Assembly: GCA_963965975.1 (NCBI GenBank)
Contig: OZ014421.1
Span: forward strand, 501,001 to 565,000
DNA: 64,000 nucleotides
Direction: 5' to 3'
From: Xestospongia bergquistia
Taxonomy: Eukaryota > Porifera > Demospongiae > Haplosclerida > Petrosiidae
Made by a program: the position numbers and the translations under genes. The notes under the pieces were generated by a model. It did no database searches. It saw only the letters and a list, made by a program, of their open reading frames with translations, and was not told where the DNA came from. This document shows, in pieces, positions 27,901 to 32,781 of this stretch; the stretch's first letter is position 1, and every line of letters starts with the position of its first letter.

Positions 27901-28302
27901 CAATCCCTCCCACAAATAGAGGATGTAAGAGAAATTGACTACACAATGACTATAACACTTTACAGTACACAAAGCAACTTTTATTTAACCCTTTATTTAG
28001 CCCTTACCAAGGTGTCCTTTGAATATACGTAATGGAATATCAAACTGACTCTATACAATAATACAATATAATATATATTATATATTATTATATATTACAG
28101 ACCAATGCATTCTCTTTTAACTCTAACTTTTCTAGCTGAACATTACCTACAATAAAAACAAGTTTATAATACAAGTATTTTACTAAAAATTAAATGGCTT
28201 ACCGCTCCATATAGCTACTTGCAACTGAGAAGAGTCTAAGTTTTTCACATAAGGTCCAAGAAATCGATTTAAAACAGCTACCAGCACACTTTCAAACACC
28301 AT
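1..28302 (-). CDS. VPS13: VPS13 bridge-like lipid transfer protein, N-terminal 1036 codons, 31 exons, 3' end outside window
   Basis: VPS13 proteins form a long hydrophobic groove that moves phospholipids between organelles at contact sites. Exon 1 starts MVFESVLVAVLNRFLG, the chorein N-terminus; later family motifs include TLKIPWKNLY, NIHIQYEDN, YILRPLSG and YVKRKLEMWSW. I spliced it by hand. Exons, 5' to 3': 28302-28203, 28146-28103, 28050-28008, 27762-27667, 26957-26853, 26698-26610, 26558-26499, 26131-26063, 26015-25935, 25878-25818, 25771-25704, 25430-25377, 25326-25217, 25172-25086, 24953-24869, 24815-24753, 24676-24565, 24316-24231, 24061-23994, 23949-23881, 23825-23734, 23689-23298, 23226-23139, 23094-22995, 2123-1997, 1949-1847, 1504-1377, 1248-1104, 908-844, 791-637, 181-19. 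All junctions are GT-AG and in phase, and the sum is 3108 nt with no stop. Closest human relatives are probably VPS13A/C. Intron 24 is 20.9 kb and holds the nested gene array. The individual small exons were called by eye and a few boundaries could shift. Confidence 0.93.
182..636. repeat. Minisatellite in VPS13 intron 30
   Basis: The intron between exons 30 and 31 is almost filled from about 215 to 612 by a short tandem motif, CTGATAATGGACAGATA, followed by ATACAA or GCATGA variants, giving units of about 18-30 bp. The frame through it on the minus strand stays open only because the repeat lacks stops; I do not regard it as protein-coding. Confidence 0.85.
1010..1100. repeat. ATCC-type microsatellite
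   Basis: Imperfect CATC/CATT tetranucleotide run inside VPS13 intron 28. The same type of tract recurs at 25445-25680, 26750-26830, 38755-38870 and 47040-47125, always in introns. Confidence 0.85.
2341..3414 (-). CDS. Secreted fibrinogen-like protein, nested array copy 1 (357 aa)
   Basis: Intronless ORF. A hydrophobic signal peptide ends near SVEG. It is followed by a Cys-rich N-block of type N1 (SYCMANCNSNGHQSS, YCCH, ILCPS) and then the core, which resembles the start of a fibrinogen C-terminal domain (PSGYYNITLSNGSQVE, YCDMEGS, GGWTRVAFVNMS). A C-block of type Ca follows (FFSTYGLNYTKVCGRVRGY, TYGNNPRKHTWTYAGG, PFVGNDYYCESG), ending FDLVELYIK. There are many N-x-S/T sites. A second in-frame Met (MYSP) sits about 14 codons in; an MxSP Met at this place is found in every copy and gives the better signal peptide, so it may be the true start. 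Probably a secreted recognition or matrix protein; function unknown. Confidence 0.85.
   Translation of the reverse strand: MVKTATIFVCCFTTMYSPYWSFISLVFLMTYSVEGSSYCMANCNSNGHQSSLYLQYCCHPSNRGKTFKIQGEDGHRLYILCPSICPTSCPEFNTSCSQLYEVYPTAPSGYYNITLSNGSQVEIYCDMEGSYCDGEGGWTRVAFVNMSIPGSSCPPGLVQYNISNINLCWINANYTGCNSAFFSTYGLNYTKVCGRVRGYQYGNPHAFNCDINNVNCFNSQIKTYGVTLTYGNNPRKHTWTYAGGYYEQGTSSYQCPCNNGSQYMNYTLPFVGNDYYCESGSNTYIHKKLYSNDPLWDGKACPREEATCCTSPKMPWFIKTLNETANDDIELNVCGRHDYYSSIVHGTPFDLVELYIK
3907..4554 (-). pseudogene. Truncated array copy with N2 N-block and foreign 3' tail
   Basis: ORF 4000-4554 (184 aa) has a long start, the MYSP signal peptide, a type N2 N-block (SYCMTDCDSNG, LCCSPSNKGD) and the GWTRV core, then stops after FTTRIIANFED. 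The whole C-block is missing. Downstream, 3907-4033 matches the segments at 8086-8213 and 13749-13876. In those copies the segment can be read as TLKTEELAEAMEL..INHTQFKALVEK, but here it has an in-frame TAA. Either a decayed copy or a two-exon variant with a different tail; I favour decay. Confidence 0.75.
4992..6068 (-). CDS. Secreted fibrinogen-like protein, nested array copy 3 (358 aa)
   Basis: Intact intronless ORF: signal peptide (MFSPGWSFVFLVLLISCSVEG), type N2 N-block, the shared core with GGWTRVAFVNMSVPG, and a type Cb C-block (SDLQDVRTYGIAFTYSNNP, IWTYASGVYEQTA, CPCNGRS) ending IDLVELYIK. It is closest to the copy at 10662-11741, sharing both blocks, so the two probably arose by duplication of a larger unit. 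The conserved cysteines, including TCC/NCC before TSPK, are all present. Confidence 0.85.
   Translation of the reverse strand: MRQTVILLHCCTTMFSPGWSFVFLVLLISCSVEGSSYCMTDCDSNGHRRFTKYEALCCSPSNKGNIIRLTKDNGQSGIVKCPATIPKWCFQEFSSCYDILQSLNSPPSGYYIITLSNGSQIEVYCDMEGSHCDGEGGWTRVAFVNMSVPGSSCPSGLVQYDDIFTTSLCWINATYQYDIGCNSVFFSTYGLNYTKVCGRVRGYQYGHPVAFDCFIGLHSGCSDLQDVRTYGIAFTYSNNPRKHIWTYASGVYEQTAYSESCPCNGRSFYAPFIGNDYYCESGTSSDNGYILYSNDTLWDGKDCPGNEANCCTSPKLPWFVKTLNEIVNDDIELVMCGNNRSPNYIGGTPIDLVELYIK
6524..7579 (-). CDS. Secreted fibrinogen-like protein, nested array copy 4 (351 aa)
   Basis: Intact intronless ORF with a type N1 N-block (SYCMANCNSNGHQSS, YCCHLSNRGK), the shared core and a type Ca C-block (CFNSEIRTYGVTLTYGNNP). 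It resembles copy 1 (2341-3414) over its whole length, and its upstream flank (7580-8190) matches that of copy 1 (3415-4020), so the two lie in a duplicated segment. It is shorter by a few residues in the CPS..PVFSSC stretch. The ORF begins MVKTTTISVALSTMCSP; the second Met is the conserved one. Confidence 0.85.
   Translation of the reverse strand: MVKTTTISVALSTMCSPYWSFISLVLLMTYSVEGSSYCMANCNSNGHQSSLYLQYCCHLSNRGKVFKIQGEDGHRVYILCPSAHPPVFSSCSQLYDLHPTASSGYYIITLFNGSHVEMYCDMEGSHCDGEGGWTRVASVNMSIPGSSCPPGLVQYNISNISLCWINDNYTGCNSAFFSNCGLDYTKVCGRVRGYQYGNPHAFNCYINNANCFNSEIRTYGVTLTYGNNPRKHTWTYAGGYKEQGIDSRFCPCNNGSPYMNYTIPFVGNDYYCESGNNIYIYDKLYSNDPLWDGRDCPGDEAACCTSPKQPWFVKTLNEKVNDNIELIACGYDFGGNNFGGTPFDLVELYIK
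8086..8502 (-). pseudogene. Fragment of array gene: MFC-type 5' end, core and foreign 3' block
   Basis: Read on the minus strand from about 8502 this begins MFCVLILNSQLIKSP but soon hits TAA. A degraded core follows: near 8310 the YCDME codons are lost in a short deletion, then GWTRVAFVNMSKPG is intact. It ends in the block at 8213-8086 that can be read as PTLKTEELAEAMEL. The same three-part layout occurs at 13749-14180. No C-block is present. A relic. Confidence 0.7.
8633..9700 (-). pseudogene. Full-length array copy with one nonsense codon
   Basis: Signal peptide, type N2 N-block, core and type Ca C-block are complete over 356 codons. The only lesion I see is TAG at 9104-9106, where the other copies have CAG (VRGY-Q-YG). 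Downstream the frame is open to the normal end FDLVEFYIK. A single C-to-T change explains it, so this could be a very young pseudogene, a polymorphism or a sequencing error. Truncated product: 198 aa. Confidence 0.85.
9937..10182 (-). pseudogene. N-terminal fragment of array gene (type N1)
   Basis: About 80 codons starting MYSPYWSFIFFVLLM, through SYHMSDCNSNGHQSS and YCCLFSNRGK to CPEFNI, then the similarity stops. Cys of SYCM is changed to His. The sequence just beyond the break resembles that beyond the break in the fragment at 15786-15968, so both share a deletion boundary. Confidence 0.75.
10662..11741 (-). CDS. Secreted fibrinogen-like protein, nested array copy 8 (359 aa)
   Basis: Intact intronless ORF: N2 N-block (SYCMTDCDSNGQRSF), shared core, Cb C-block (CSDLQEVRTYGVAFTYSNNP, CPCNGRSVYAPFVG). 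It pairs with the copy at 4992-6068; the two also share upstream flanking sequence (near 6069-6400 and 11742-12080). All conserved cysteines are present. It begins MRQTVILLHCCTAMFSP, with the conserved MFSP Met at codon 14. Confidence 0.85.
   Translation of the reverse strand: MRQTVILLHCCTAMFSPGWSFVFLVLLISCSVEGSSYCMTDCDSNGQRSFTKYEALCCSPSNKGHVIRITNDNGRSAIVKCPATIPKWCFQEFSSCYDILQSSNSTASSGYYIITLSNDSQVEVYCDMEGSHCDGKGGWTRVAFVNMSVPGSSCPPGLVQYDNIFTTSLCWISGTYQNHPGCNSAFFSTFGLNYTKVCGRVRGYQYGLPVAFDCFLDNDAGCSDLQEVRTYGVAFTYSNNPRKHIWTYASGVYEQTAFTESCPCNGRSVYAPFVGNDYYCESGTSSYNGYILYSSDTLWDGKDCPGNEANCCTSPKLPWFVKTLNEIVNDDIELVMCGGNGGPSYIGDTPIDLVELYIK
12200..13258 (-). CDS. Secreted fibrinogen-like protein, nested array copy 9 (352 aa)
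   Basis: Intact intronless ORF: type N1 N-block (SYCMTDCDSNGHQPS, YCCHISNRGK), shared core, and the rare type Cc C-block (CYMHPTWYCYRAHPQVKTYG, IWTYAAGDSEQG). The only other copy with this C-block is the pseudogene at 16446-17301, which has a different 5' end. It begins MLTTMCSPYWSF, so the conserved MCSP Met lies only four codons in and is a good start. Confidence 0.85.
   Translation of the reverse strand: MLTTMCSPYWSFIFLVFLTTYSVEGYSYCMTDCDSNGHQPSLYLQYCCHISNRGKVFKIQGEDGHRVYILCPSAHPASCPVFSSCSQLYDLHPSAPSGYYIITLSNGSHVEIYCDMEGSHCDGEGGWTRIAFVNMSKPGSSCPPGLVQYDDIFNTSLCWINVTNVYSGCNSTFFSTYGLNYTKVCGRVRGYQYGYPEGFICYMHPTWYCYRAHPQVKTYGVTFTYGNNSRKHIWTYAAGDSEQGTFSRFCPCNNGSQLVNYNIPFVGNDYYCESGSGATYSGYGLYSNDPLWDGQDCPGREATCCTSPKMPWFVKTLNETVNDDIELIACGYDQGFSYFGGTPFDLVELYIK
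13749..14180 (-). pseudogene. Short chimeric array fragment: MFCAL 5' end, core, foreign 3' block
   Basis: ORF 13887-14180 begins MFCALVLYSQLIKSP, unlike the usual signal peptide, and enters the core at LTLSNGSQVEVYCDMEGS, then GGWTRIAFGNMSVPG. It stops just after the core. Downstream, 13876-13749 keeps an open frame (LKTEVFTESMDLLKMF, LINHTHFKALL) like the blocks after the fragments at 4000 and 8200. Could be a relic, or part of a small two-exon gene type; I see no clear splice donor. Confidence 0.65.
14347..15411 (-). CDS. Secreted fibrinogen-like protein, nested array copy 11 (354 aa)
   Basis: Intact intronless ORF that combines an N2 N-block (FTKYEALCCSPSNKGD, CPDTIPKWCPQNISSC) with a Ca C-block (GCNSAFFSTYGLNYTKVCG, CFNSQIKTFGVTLTYGNNP). 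Copies 1 and 4 carry the same C-block behind an N1 N-block, so this is one of the recombinant combinations. Ends FDLVEFYIK. Confidence 0.85.
   Translation of the reverse strand: MILILLHCYITMCSPGLLFIFLVLLISCSVEGSSYCMTDCDSNGQRSFTKYEALCCSPSNKGDIIHITKDNGHTGYVICPDTIPKWCPQNISSCNDLLQSNSTAPSGYYNITLSNGSQVEVYCDMKGSHCDGEGGWTRVAFVNMSVPGSSCPPGLVQYNISNISLCWINLYYSGCNSAFFSTYGLNYTKVCGQVRGYQYGYPYAFSCDISNSSCFNSQIKTFGVTLTYGNNPRKHAWTYAGGYKEQGTNSYRCPCNNGSQYMNYTIPFVGNDYYCESGTSTYYNKFYPNDPLWDGQNCPRDEATCCTSPKMPWFIKTLNEISYDDIELNVCGHYSSTYTASGGTPFDLVEFYIK
15786..15968 (-). pseudogene. N-terminal fragment of array gene (type N2)
   Basis: Sixty codons: MFSPDRSFVFLVLLIS, SYCMTDCDSNGQRSF, then SPSNKRHVQVNGHIF, after which the similarity ends. 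The Cys of LCC is Tyr. Only the signal peptide and part of the N-block remain. Confidence 0.75.
16446..17301 (-). pseudogene. Chimeric array pseudogene: MFCAL 5' end plus Cc C-block
   Basis: The 5' end reads MFCALILYSHLVNSP and joins the core at LTLSNGSRVEVYCDMKG. Near 17042 a deletion of about 8 bp, relative to the intact copy at 12200-13258, shifts the frame. The C-block (CYMHPTWYCYRAHPQVKTYG) continues in the other frame to a TAG at 16569-16571 replacing the Trp of MPWF. The original end, with a Val in FYVK, is still readable to 16446. Confidence 0.8.
17478..18542 (-). CDS. Secreted fibrinogen-like protein, nested array copy 14 (354 aa)
   Basis: Intact intronless ORF with N2 N-block (SYCITDCDSNGRRLF, ELCCSPSNKGD), shared core and Ca C-block. 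Oddities: Ser-to-Cys in VPGSCCPPG and Cys-to-Tyr in the NINNYNYFNSE segment, where sister copies have a Cys before FNS, so one cysteine has been lost and another gained. Ends FDLVEFYIK. Confidence 0.84.
   Translation of the reverse strand: MILILLHCYTTMCSPGLLIVFLVFLTICSVEGSSYCITDCDSNGRRLFTQYEELCCSPSNKGDIIHITKDNGRTSYVVCPDTIPKWCPQNTLCHDIQLSYPFAPSGYYNITLSNGSQVEIYCDMEGSHCDEEGGWTRVAFVNMSVPGSCCPPGLVQYNISNISLCWINIVYSGCNSAFFSTYGLNYTKVCGRVRGYQYGHPYAFDYNINNYNYFNSEIRTFGVTLTYGNNPRKHAWTYAGSYQEQGTRAYHCPCNNGSQYMNYTLPFVGNDYYCESGTNNYIYWKFYPNDPLWDGEDCHGDEATCCTSPKIPWFIKTLNETANDDIELNVCGGNDHSSTDIKGTPFDLVEFYIK
18942..19822 (-). pseudogene. Decayed array copy (N1 remnant plus Cd C-block)
   Basis: Similarity runs from an N1-like piece (IYILCPSLPP, SCPEFNIS) through the core (GGRTRVAFVNMSEPG) into a Cd C-block (YIHERAYIANSRAVCNSTFF). 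A deletion near 19334 shifts the frame. Further on there are stops at 19176-19178 (Glu to TAA in CESG) and near 19110 (Cys to TGA). The signal peptide end is missing. Confidence 0.82.
19940..21007 (-). CDS. Secreted fibrinogen-like protein, nested array copy 16 (355 aa)
   Basis: Intact intronless ORF: signal peptide (MCSPDLLIISLVFLTICSVEG), N2 N-block, core, Ca C-block (AFYCDINNYNCFNSQIRTYG). Its 5' third is almost the same as the nonsense-bearing copy at 8633-9700, including the unusual NGLRIFTKYE, so the two are close duplicates. Ends FDLVEFYIK. Confidence 0.85.
   Translation of the reverse strand: MILTFLHYSTTMCSPDLLIISLVFLTICSVEGSSYCMTDCDSNGLRIFTKYEALCCSPSNKGDIIHITKDNGHTGYVICPDTIPKWCPQNISSCYDLLQSNSTAPSGYYNMILSNGSQVEIYCDMEGSHCDGEGGWTRVAFVNMSVPGSSCPPGLVQYDISNISLCWINDNYRGCNSAFFSTYGLNYTKVCGRVRGYQYGAPYAFYCDINNYNCFNSQIRTYGVTLTYGNNPSKHTWTYAGGYREQGTNSVYCSCNNGSPYMNYTIPFVGNDYYCESGTNTYNYGYILYSNDPLWDGQDCPGDEATCCTSSKMPWFIKTLNETANDDIELNVCGDDYYSSTVGGTPFDLVEFYIK
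21361..21492 (-). pseudogene. Small remnant of array C-block
   Basis: About 130 bp still resembles the PFVGNDYYCESG part of the C-block (sequence TTCACAATAGTAATTATTAC against TTCACAGTAGTAATCATTAC in intact copies) with partial matches to the following LYSNDP codons. No open frame. A shorter trace of the same sequence is at 18795-18815. Confidence 0.5.
21585..22664 (-). CDS. Secreted fibrinogen-like protein, nested array copy 17 (359 aa)
   Basis: Intact intronless ORF and the 5'-most member of the array, 330 bp below VPS13 exon 24. It has an N2 N-block, the shared core and the Cd C-block (YIHERAHITNSKAVCNSTFF, LKTYGVTFTYNNNPRKHIW). The only other Cd copy is the pseudogene at 18942-19822. It ends IDLVELYIK. 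It is about as long as the longest sister copy. Confidence 0.85.
   Translation of the reverse strand: MIPNLLHCYTTMFSPGLLFIFLVLLISCSVEGSSYCMTDCDSNGQRSFTKYEALCCSPSNKGDIIHVTKDNGQSGIVICSDTIPKWCPQNISSCYDLLQSNSTAPSGYYNMILSNGSQVEVYCDMEGSHCDGEGGWTRVAFVNMSVPGSSCPPGLVQYDDIFNTSLCYIHERAHITNSKAVCNSTFFPPYGLNYTKVCGQVRGYQYGTPWALQCYINDYNCNAELKTYGVTFTYNNNPRKHIWTYAGGWHEQQTYSDSCPCNNGSQYMNYIIPFVGNDYYCESGINTYSGYELFPNDPLWDGQDCPGREATCCTSPKMPWFVKTLNETVNDDIELSMCGYSDDSYIAGTPIDLVELYIK
24090..24217. mobile_element. MITE-like element (family 1) in VPS13 intron 18
   Basis: Starts GGAACCTCTTTATAATGGAC and ends in an inverted version (AGAGAGGTACC), with the inner motif TATGGGACTAGAGCAAGTGTCC. No coding capacity. The same element recurs at about 26247-26386, 36250-36375, 44140-44310, 45510-45800, 50280-50408, 51652-51960, 52740-52900, 54240-54410, 55020-55145, 55440-55580 and 63910-64000. 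Confidence 0.75.
24421..24528. mobile_element. Small MITE (family 2) with 21-bp perfect terminal inverted repeats
   Basis: The left end 24421-24441 begins TAATTAAAGGGGCATCCTCA and is repeated exactly, inverted, at 24508-24528. The inner 66 bp show no ORF. It lies in VPS13 intron 17. Single-ended matches to GGGGCATCCTC recur near 54780, 54910, 54970 and 55815. Confidence 0.8.
24957..25052. repeat. AGAG microsatellite forming the splice-acceptor tract of VPS13 exon 15
   Basis: A GA-dinucleotide run of about 95 bp. On the minus strand it is a CT tract that runs directly into the AG at 24955-24954 before exon 15, so the microsatellite serves as the polypyrimidine tract. Confidence 0.85.
26247..26386. 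mobile_element. MITE-like element (family 1), VPS13 intron 7
   Basis: Carries the family-1 inner motif GTTCTAGTCCCATACTAATA in the opposite orientation and ends AGTATAAAGAGGTTCCACTA. It lies between exons 7 and 8. Confidence 0.7.
27140..27650. repeat. Tandem array of the 58-bp internal unit of MITE family 1
   Basis: Eight consecutive units of about 58 bp, each with GTATTAGTATGGGACTAGAA then GTGTCCTCAATATA, fill most of VPS13 intron 4. Units differ by only a few bases (TTGTATAATACACT against TTATATAATAAACT), which indicates recent tandem expansion inside one inserted element. Confidence 0.9.
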
Positions 28303-28394
28303 GATGGCTGGAAAGGGTGGGTTCCTGTAATGACCGAGTCAGTTAGTAAATGGTGGGAGTGGCTCACTCACTCATTATACGCCCATTCATAATT
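28303..28394. promoter_or_regulatory. Putative bidirectional promoter between VPS13 and the Death-domain gene
   Basis: Only about 92 bp separate the VPS13 ATG (28302, minus) and the first ATG of the Death-domain gene (28395, plus). I see no clear TATA box. The inference rests on spacing and divergent orientation only. Confidence 0.5.
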
Positions 28395-31300
28395 ATGGCA
28401 GTTTCCTCTCTAACTCAGACTCAACTAAGTAAGTATATGATTGGAAATAACGCAGAGTAGCTTTACTTCTATTGCATTAGGTATTACTAATCTTGATGAA
28501 GTGGTGAAACTATTGAAGACTAGTCATTTTTTGGAAAGAAACTGGCTTAACCTTGGTCTCGAACTTGGTCTGCTAAAAAATACATTGGATACTGTTGAAG
28601 CTCAACATGGAACTGATGTTGCTCGATGTCTTCTGGAGTGTTTGTCTCTTTGGTTACGAAGGGAAGATAAGGTTGATGAAAAAGGTGGACCTACTTGGGA
28701 TACATTAGCTGCTGGTCTTAGTCAGATAGGAGAAAAAGTCTCTGCTGACAGTGCAAGACAAAAAGGTGCATGAAAGTAAAGAGCTTTATTTTAATGGTTA
28801 ATTTTCTCTAATTATAGAATTACTTCAAAAATACTTGAAAGCTTTGTCAGAATCTATGATCAATCCTGTAAAAATGTCTCGGCTATTATTTAGTAAAAGA
28901 TGTATTAGTGAAGCCACACTTGATGAGATGGAGACATTAGAAGGGACATTAGATGAGAAGAAGACATTTCTTTTATCTGCTATACACAAAGCAGTATCTT
29001 CAGAACTAAAAAAGTTAAAACTGTTAGCTACAGTACTGTCCAAATTTGAGGAGACAAAACATTTAGCCGACAAAATTAATAATGAATATTGTAAGAAGTC
29101 ACTTAATTTATACTCTTTAAGTAATATTTAATGTTTCTTTTCTAGCTCAAAAGTTTCCAGATGACCAGACAACATTAGCTAACATTCAAGAGGTAACCAT
29201 AACAGCTCATAGTGATCAGATGAGTCATGAAGATTGTGCTAGTGACATTTTACGCCATCATTACAGCACTCTCAGTCAGTCTCTTCAATATCCTATTACA
29301 ATAGCACAGCAACTTCAAGGAGAGGGAATTATTTCAGAAGAGATACTAACCTTTGTGAAATCTGCTGCACAGTCTTCGTCTGAAGGAAAAGCAACATTTA
29401 TTTTGTTAAAAGCTGTACGTCGTGCTGTGTATACCAAATATAGTAACTTGGAGCTATTTGCTAGTGTGTTGTTAAAGTTTACTAACAGTGTACAGTGTGC
29501 TAATGATATCTTAAAGGACTGTGGTAAGTGATGACTAATTTATAATGTTACTATTTATATGTAGAGACACTGTTACCACCAAATGATGACATTTCAGAAG
29601 AACAACCTAATAACAGTACTAATAACAGTTCAGTACTAACTGAAGGTGTTAGTTAATATATTAATATGTCATTTTCATTTATTAATATTGTTTTAGATGA
29701 ATCTTTAGAAAATGTTCCACTTCCTCGAAGTTTGAGCTCTGTCTTTGGATCTTTTAGAAAAAAATTTGCTATATCTTTCAATAAAATCCGAGAAGCTATC
29801 AATGCAAACCCTCCACCTCTGGATAAATTGAAGCTATTTCTTGAAGATGGTTACTCCCACCTCCGACCTGAATTAGACTGTTCTAACACCATTGATGAGA
29901 TGCTTACTATTGTGAGAAAAAATTGTACACTGATCAATATCAGTTGTCTGGAAGCAATTGTTGAGCGATTTGATATTAAAGAAGCTGAAACACATTTACA
30001 AACGTATAGAGATGATGTGAAGAAATCTTGTATGAAAATGAAAGCTTCTCTTTGTCTTAATGAAAATTTAAAAGTAACTAGAACTCCTTCTCTTCTCCAA
30101 TGTGAGACAGCTGTCTTTGTCTTGAAATGGGATCCAGTAGGCTGTACATTAGAAGATATTGAAGAGATTCTTTCAGAATCTCTTGGAAGAAATGTAGAGA
30201 TTCGAAAAGTAGTAAAAGGCAATTCCATCATTGTTACCTGTTTTTTCCCACTCAGTCTAACTACTATACTTATTGCCAGAGCTCAAGAGACCCTTGAATT
30301 AATGAAGAAGAAAGGATTAATTAAGTTAACTATTGGTTATTGTACAGTTTATGACAAAAGAACAGATGAAGAAATTACTAGCTTCAATCAAAGTTTAGAC
30401 CCAAATCAGATACAGCTACATCAGTTGGAACATCAAATACAGAATGAGAAAGAGAAAAAGTGAGAACATTTTCTTAAAATTGTAAATGATATTACTTTTT
30501 ATGCAGTCTTCAACTTGAAGTGAGGTTATCACAGAAGGAGTCTCAACTTCAGCAACAACTACAAAGAAGAAAGAGTGACAGCAATAGTTGGGAGCAATAT
30601 ATTGATGTAAATACTATATCAGTAACAATTATCCTATTTATATCAAACTAAAGCTTGTGAATACAGTATATCGTAGTTTTTATTAAGCCATTTTGTTAAG
30701 GTACATGTAAAAAGATGGCCACCTAACACCCACACATACGTAGCTATGAAGATCACTGCTAAATATAGAGCAAGTCCTAATGTAGAGTGCCTCATTGTTA
30801 GTGTATTTTGATAATGTGTTTCATGAATAGGAAATGGAGAAAGAGATGGAAAGGGTTCAAGTTGAGTTAAAAGCACTGAGAGCTAAAAACCAAGACTTTC
30901 AGACTGAAAACCATCAATTAATGACAGAGAGAAACAGGGCAGCTGAAGAACAAGATAGATTGAAAAAGAACCTTGAACAAATACGTAACAGTAAAGAATA
31001 TTTTAAAGAAGCTCAAATGTGGAAAGAACAAGTAAGTAGAAAATAAGATGAAGTATTTATGTGTTTTTATTTAGTTTGAATCTGCTCAACGTGATTTTGA
31101 GCTTGAGGAAAAAGTGAGAGAGAAAGAAGCTCAAGCTGCCCAAGCGTTGCGCCAAAACAGAGATAGTTTACAGAGAGAAGTGGATGAGCTACGTAGAAGA
31201 GTCACTGAACAAAAATCGGTTCTCCAAGCATTGCAATATAGTTTTGAGAGAGAGGTCGATGAGCTACGAAGAAGAGTCACTCAACATTTCACTAGGTACC

Positions 31301-32617
31301 TATACTTTGGTTTTACAGGTACTGGTGGTGCAGTTACAGAACCATTGGGCAGTCATAGAATGGATGATCCATATCTCCATATTCCTGTTCCAAGTAGAGA
31401 ACAGGGTCCAGATTATAAGAGTAATATTTACATTCCACCAGCTCGTCCTTCAGGAGAAAAGGGTTATCATCATCCAATGCGACAAGGATCTCTACCTATT
31501 CCACATAGAGTACAGAGTCCAGATCACTGGGATGAAGGTTACATTCCACACGCTCGCCCTTCAGCTATTAGGCATGATTCTGGTATTATGAGTAGTCCTA
31601 ATACAACTGAATTATATGTACATGACATGAAAGAGCCTTCTCACTCTGACAATCAAAGAGAAAGTTATAATCAACCAGTCATTAAAGATCAAGGGTTTAC
31701 ACCACAACCTTATCACTCAGAGGAACATCAACCAATGAAACCACCAGTACCTTTGCAAGCAAGTTATCATCATCCAATGCGACAAGGATCTCTACCTATT
31801 CCACATAGAGTACAGAGTCCAGATCACTGGGATGAAGATTACATTCCACAGGCTCGCCCTTCAGCTATAAGGCATGATTCTGGTATTATGAGTAGTCCTA
31901 ATACAACTGAATTTAATGTACATGGCATGAAAGAGCCTTCTCAGTCTGACAATCAAAGAGAAAGTTATAATCAACAGTAAGTTTGTTTATCTTCACAAAT
32001 ACAATGTATGTATTAAATGTATACTACCTGTCTCCATACTATTTTAATAGTATGGATGAAGACCATTAGCTTTGACTCTAGTATTTGATACATAGTAAAC
32101 TATAGGCTAAGGTTGTGCTGCCAGTGTTAATAGTGCACTCTAACTTCAGCAACAAGAGCAAGTATTTGAAAGGAACCTACTTAAAGCATTAAAATTAATA
32201 GTAGCTTATTGACATGTCTTGATTTTGTATAGGAGGCCTAGACAGAATGTAACTGCACAAGAGTATCGTCATCAAATGGTAAGAGACCAAGAAGAGAGAG
32301 AGAGAGTAACATAAACTCACTTGGCTGTTATTATTCTTTTATTTTTAGACACCTAAATATGAAAATGTACGTCCAGGGCAACCTTTTGGCGGGAATCAAT
32401 TCCCACCATCAGATCCACAACCTTGGCAAGTAAGTTACACAATCCCATATTTCCAAGGTAACCATTTAACCACTCTTAGCAACCTAAACAAGGGGGTGTG
32501 GTTCTTCCAGGGGAAATACCAAATTTAGCTAAACCACCAATGAGTTGTCCTTTATGTGGTCGAGCAGACTTTGCCACTCAAACTGAACTTGAGATTCATT
32601 GTGCTAAATGTGACTAA
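28395..32617 (+). CDS. Death-domain / coiled-coil / C2HC zinc-finger protein
   Basis: Hand-spliced exons: 28395-about 28428 (ATG; junction uncertain), 28456-28765, 28818-29090, 29146-29523, 29565-29645, 29697-30459, 30507-30606, 30831-31031, 31075-31976, 32233-32278, 32349-32429, 32480-32617; phases agree from exon 2 on. The first exon is needed because no ATG precedes the Death domain in its own frame, and the implied intron 1 would be only about 25-27 bp. Domain order: Death domain (NWLNLGLELGLL, LLECLSLWLR, GPTWDTLAAGLSQIG); two similar all-helical repeats (each with an xISEE/xISEA turn and a KFEETK or KFTNSV end), perhaps Death-fold; an about 240-residue block (LFLEDGYSHLRPELDC, LTIGYCTVYD) I know only from sponge proteins; a coiled coil; a Pro-rich region with a 70-residue duplication; and a C-terminal CPLCGRADF..LEIHCAKC finger like that of NEMO. 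Likely an adaptor in NF-kB-type or cell-death signalling (inference). Confidence 0.8.
31465..31975 (+). repeat. Internal duplication of about 210 bp inside the Death-domain gene
   Basis: Codons from YHHPMRQGSLPIPHRVQSP to DNQRESYNQ occur twice (about 31465-31675 and 31765-31975) with only a handful of base changes, separated by 90 bp. Both copies keep the frame. The segment is Pro/Ser/His-rich and probably disordered. Confidence 0.92.
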
Positions 32618-32781
32618 GCATTATTTAGTATAAGACATTTTACCTAGTACAAAAAGATACATATTCTTGTTATTTCTATAGCTATTTCACATGCTGTTAA
32701 ATGTTTAAATATTATTAGTGCACTATAATAGCAAAATAATATACGTACATATGGGTAAAAGTAAACTCTTAAAAATATATA

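Noticed and set aside
28441-28455. TTG as start of the Death-domain ORF
   Set aside because: Not an expected start in animals, and a stop lies just upstream in that frame; an upstream exon with ATG at 28395 is more likely.
31300-31322. Possible 23-bp intron (GTACC..TTTACAG) in the Death-domain gene
   Set aside because: Removing it would shift the long downstream frame; reading straight through keeps 220 further codons open.
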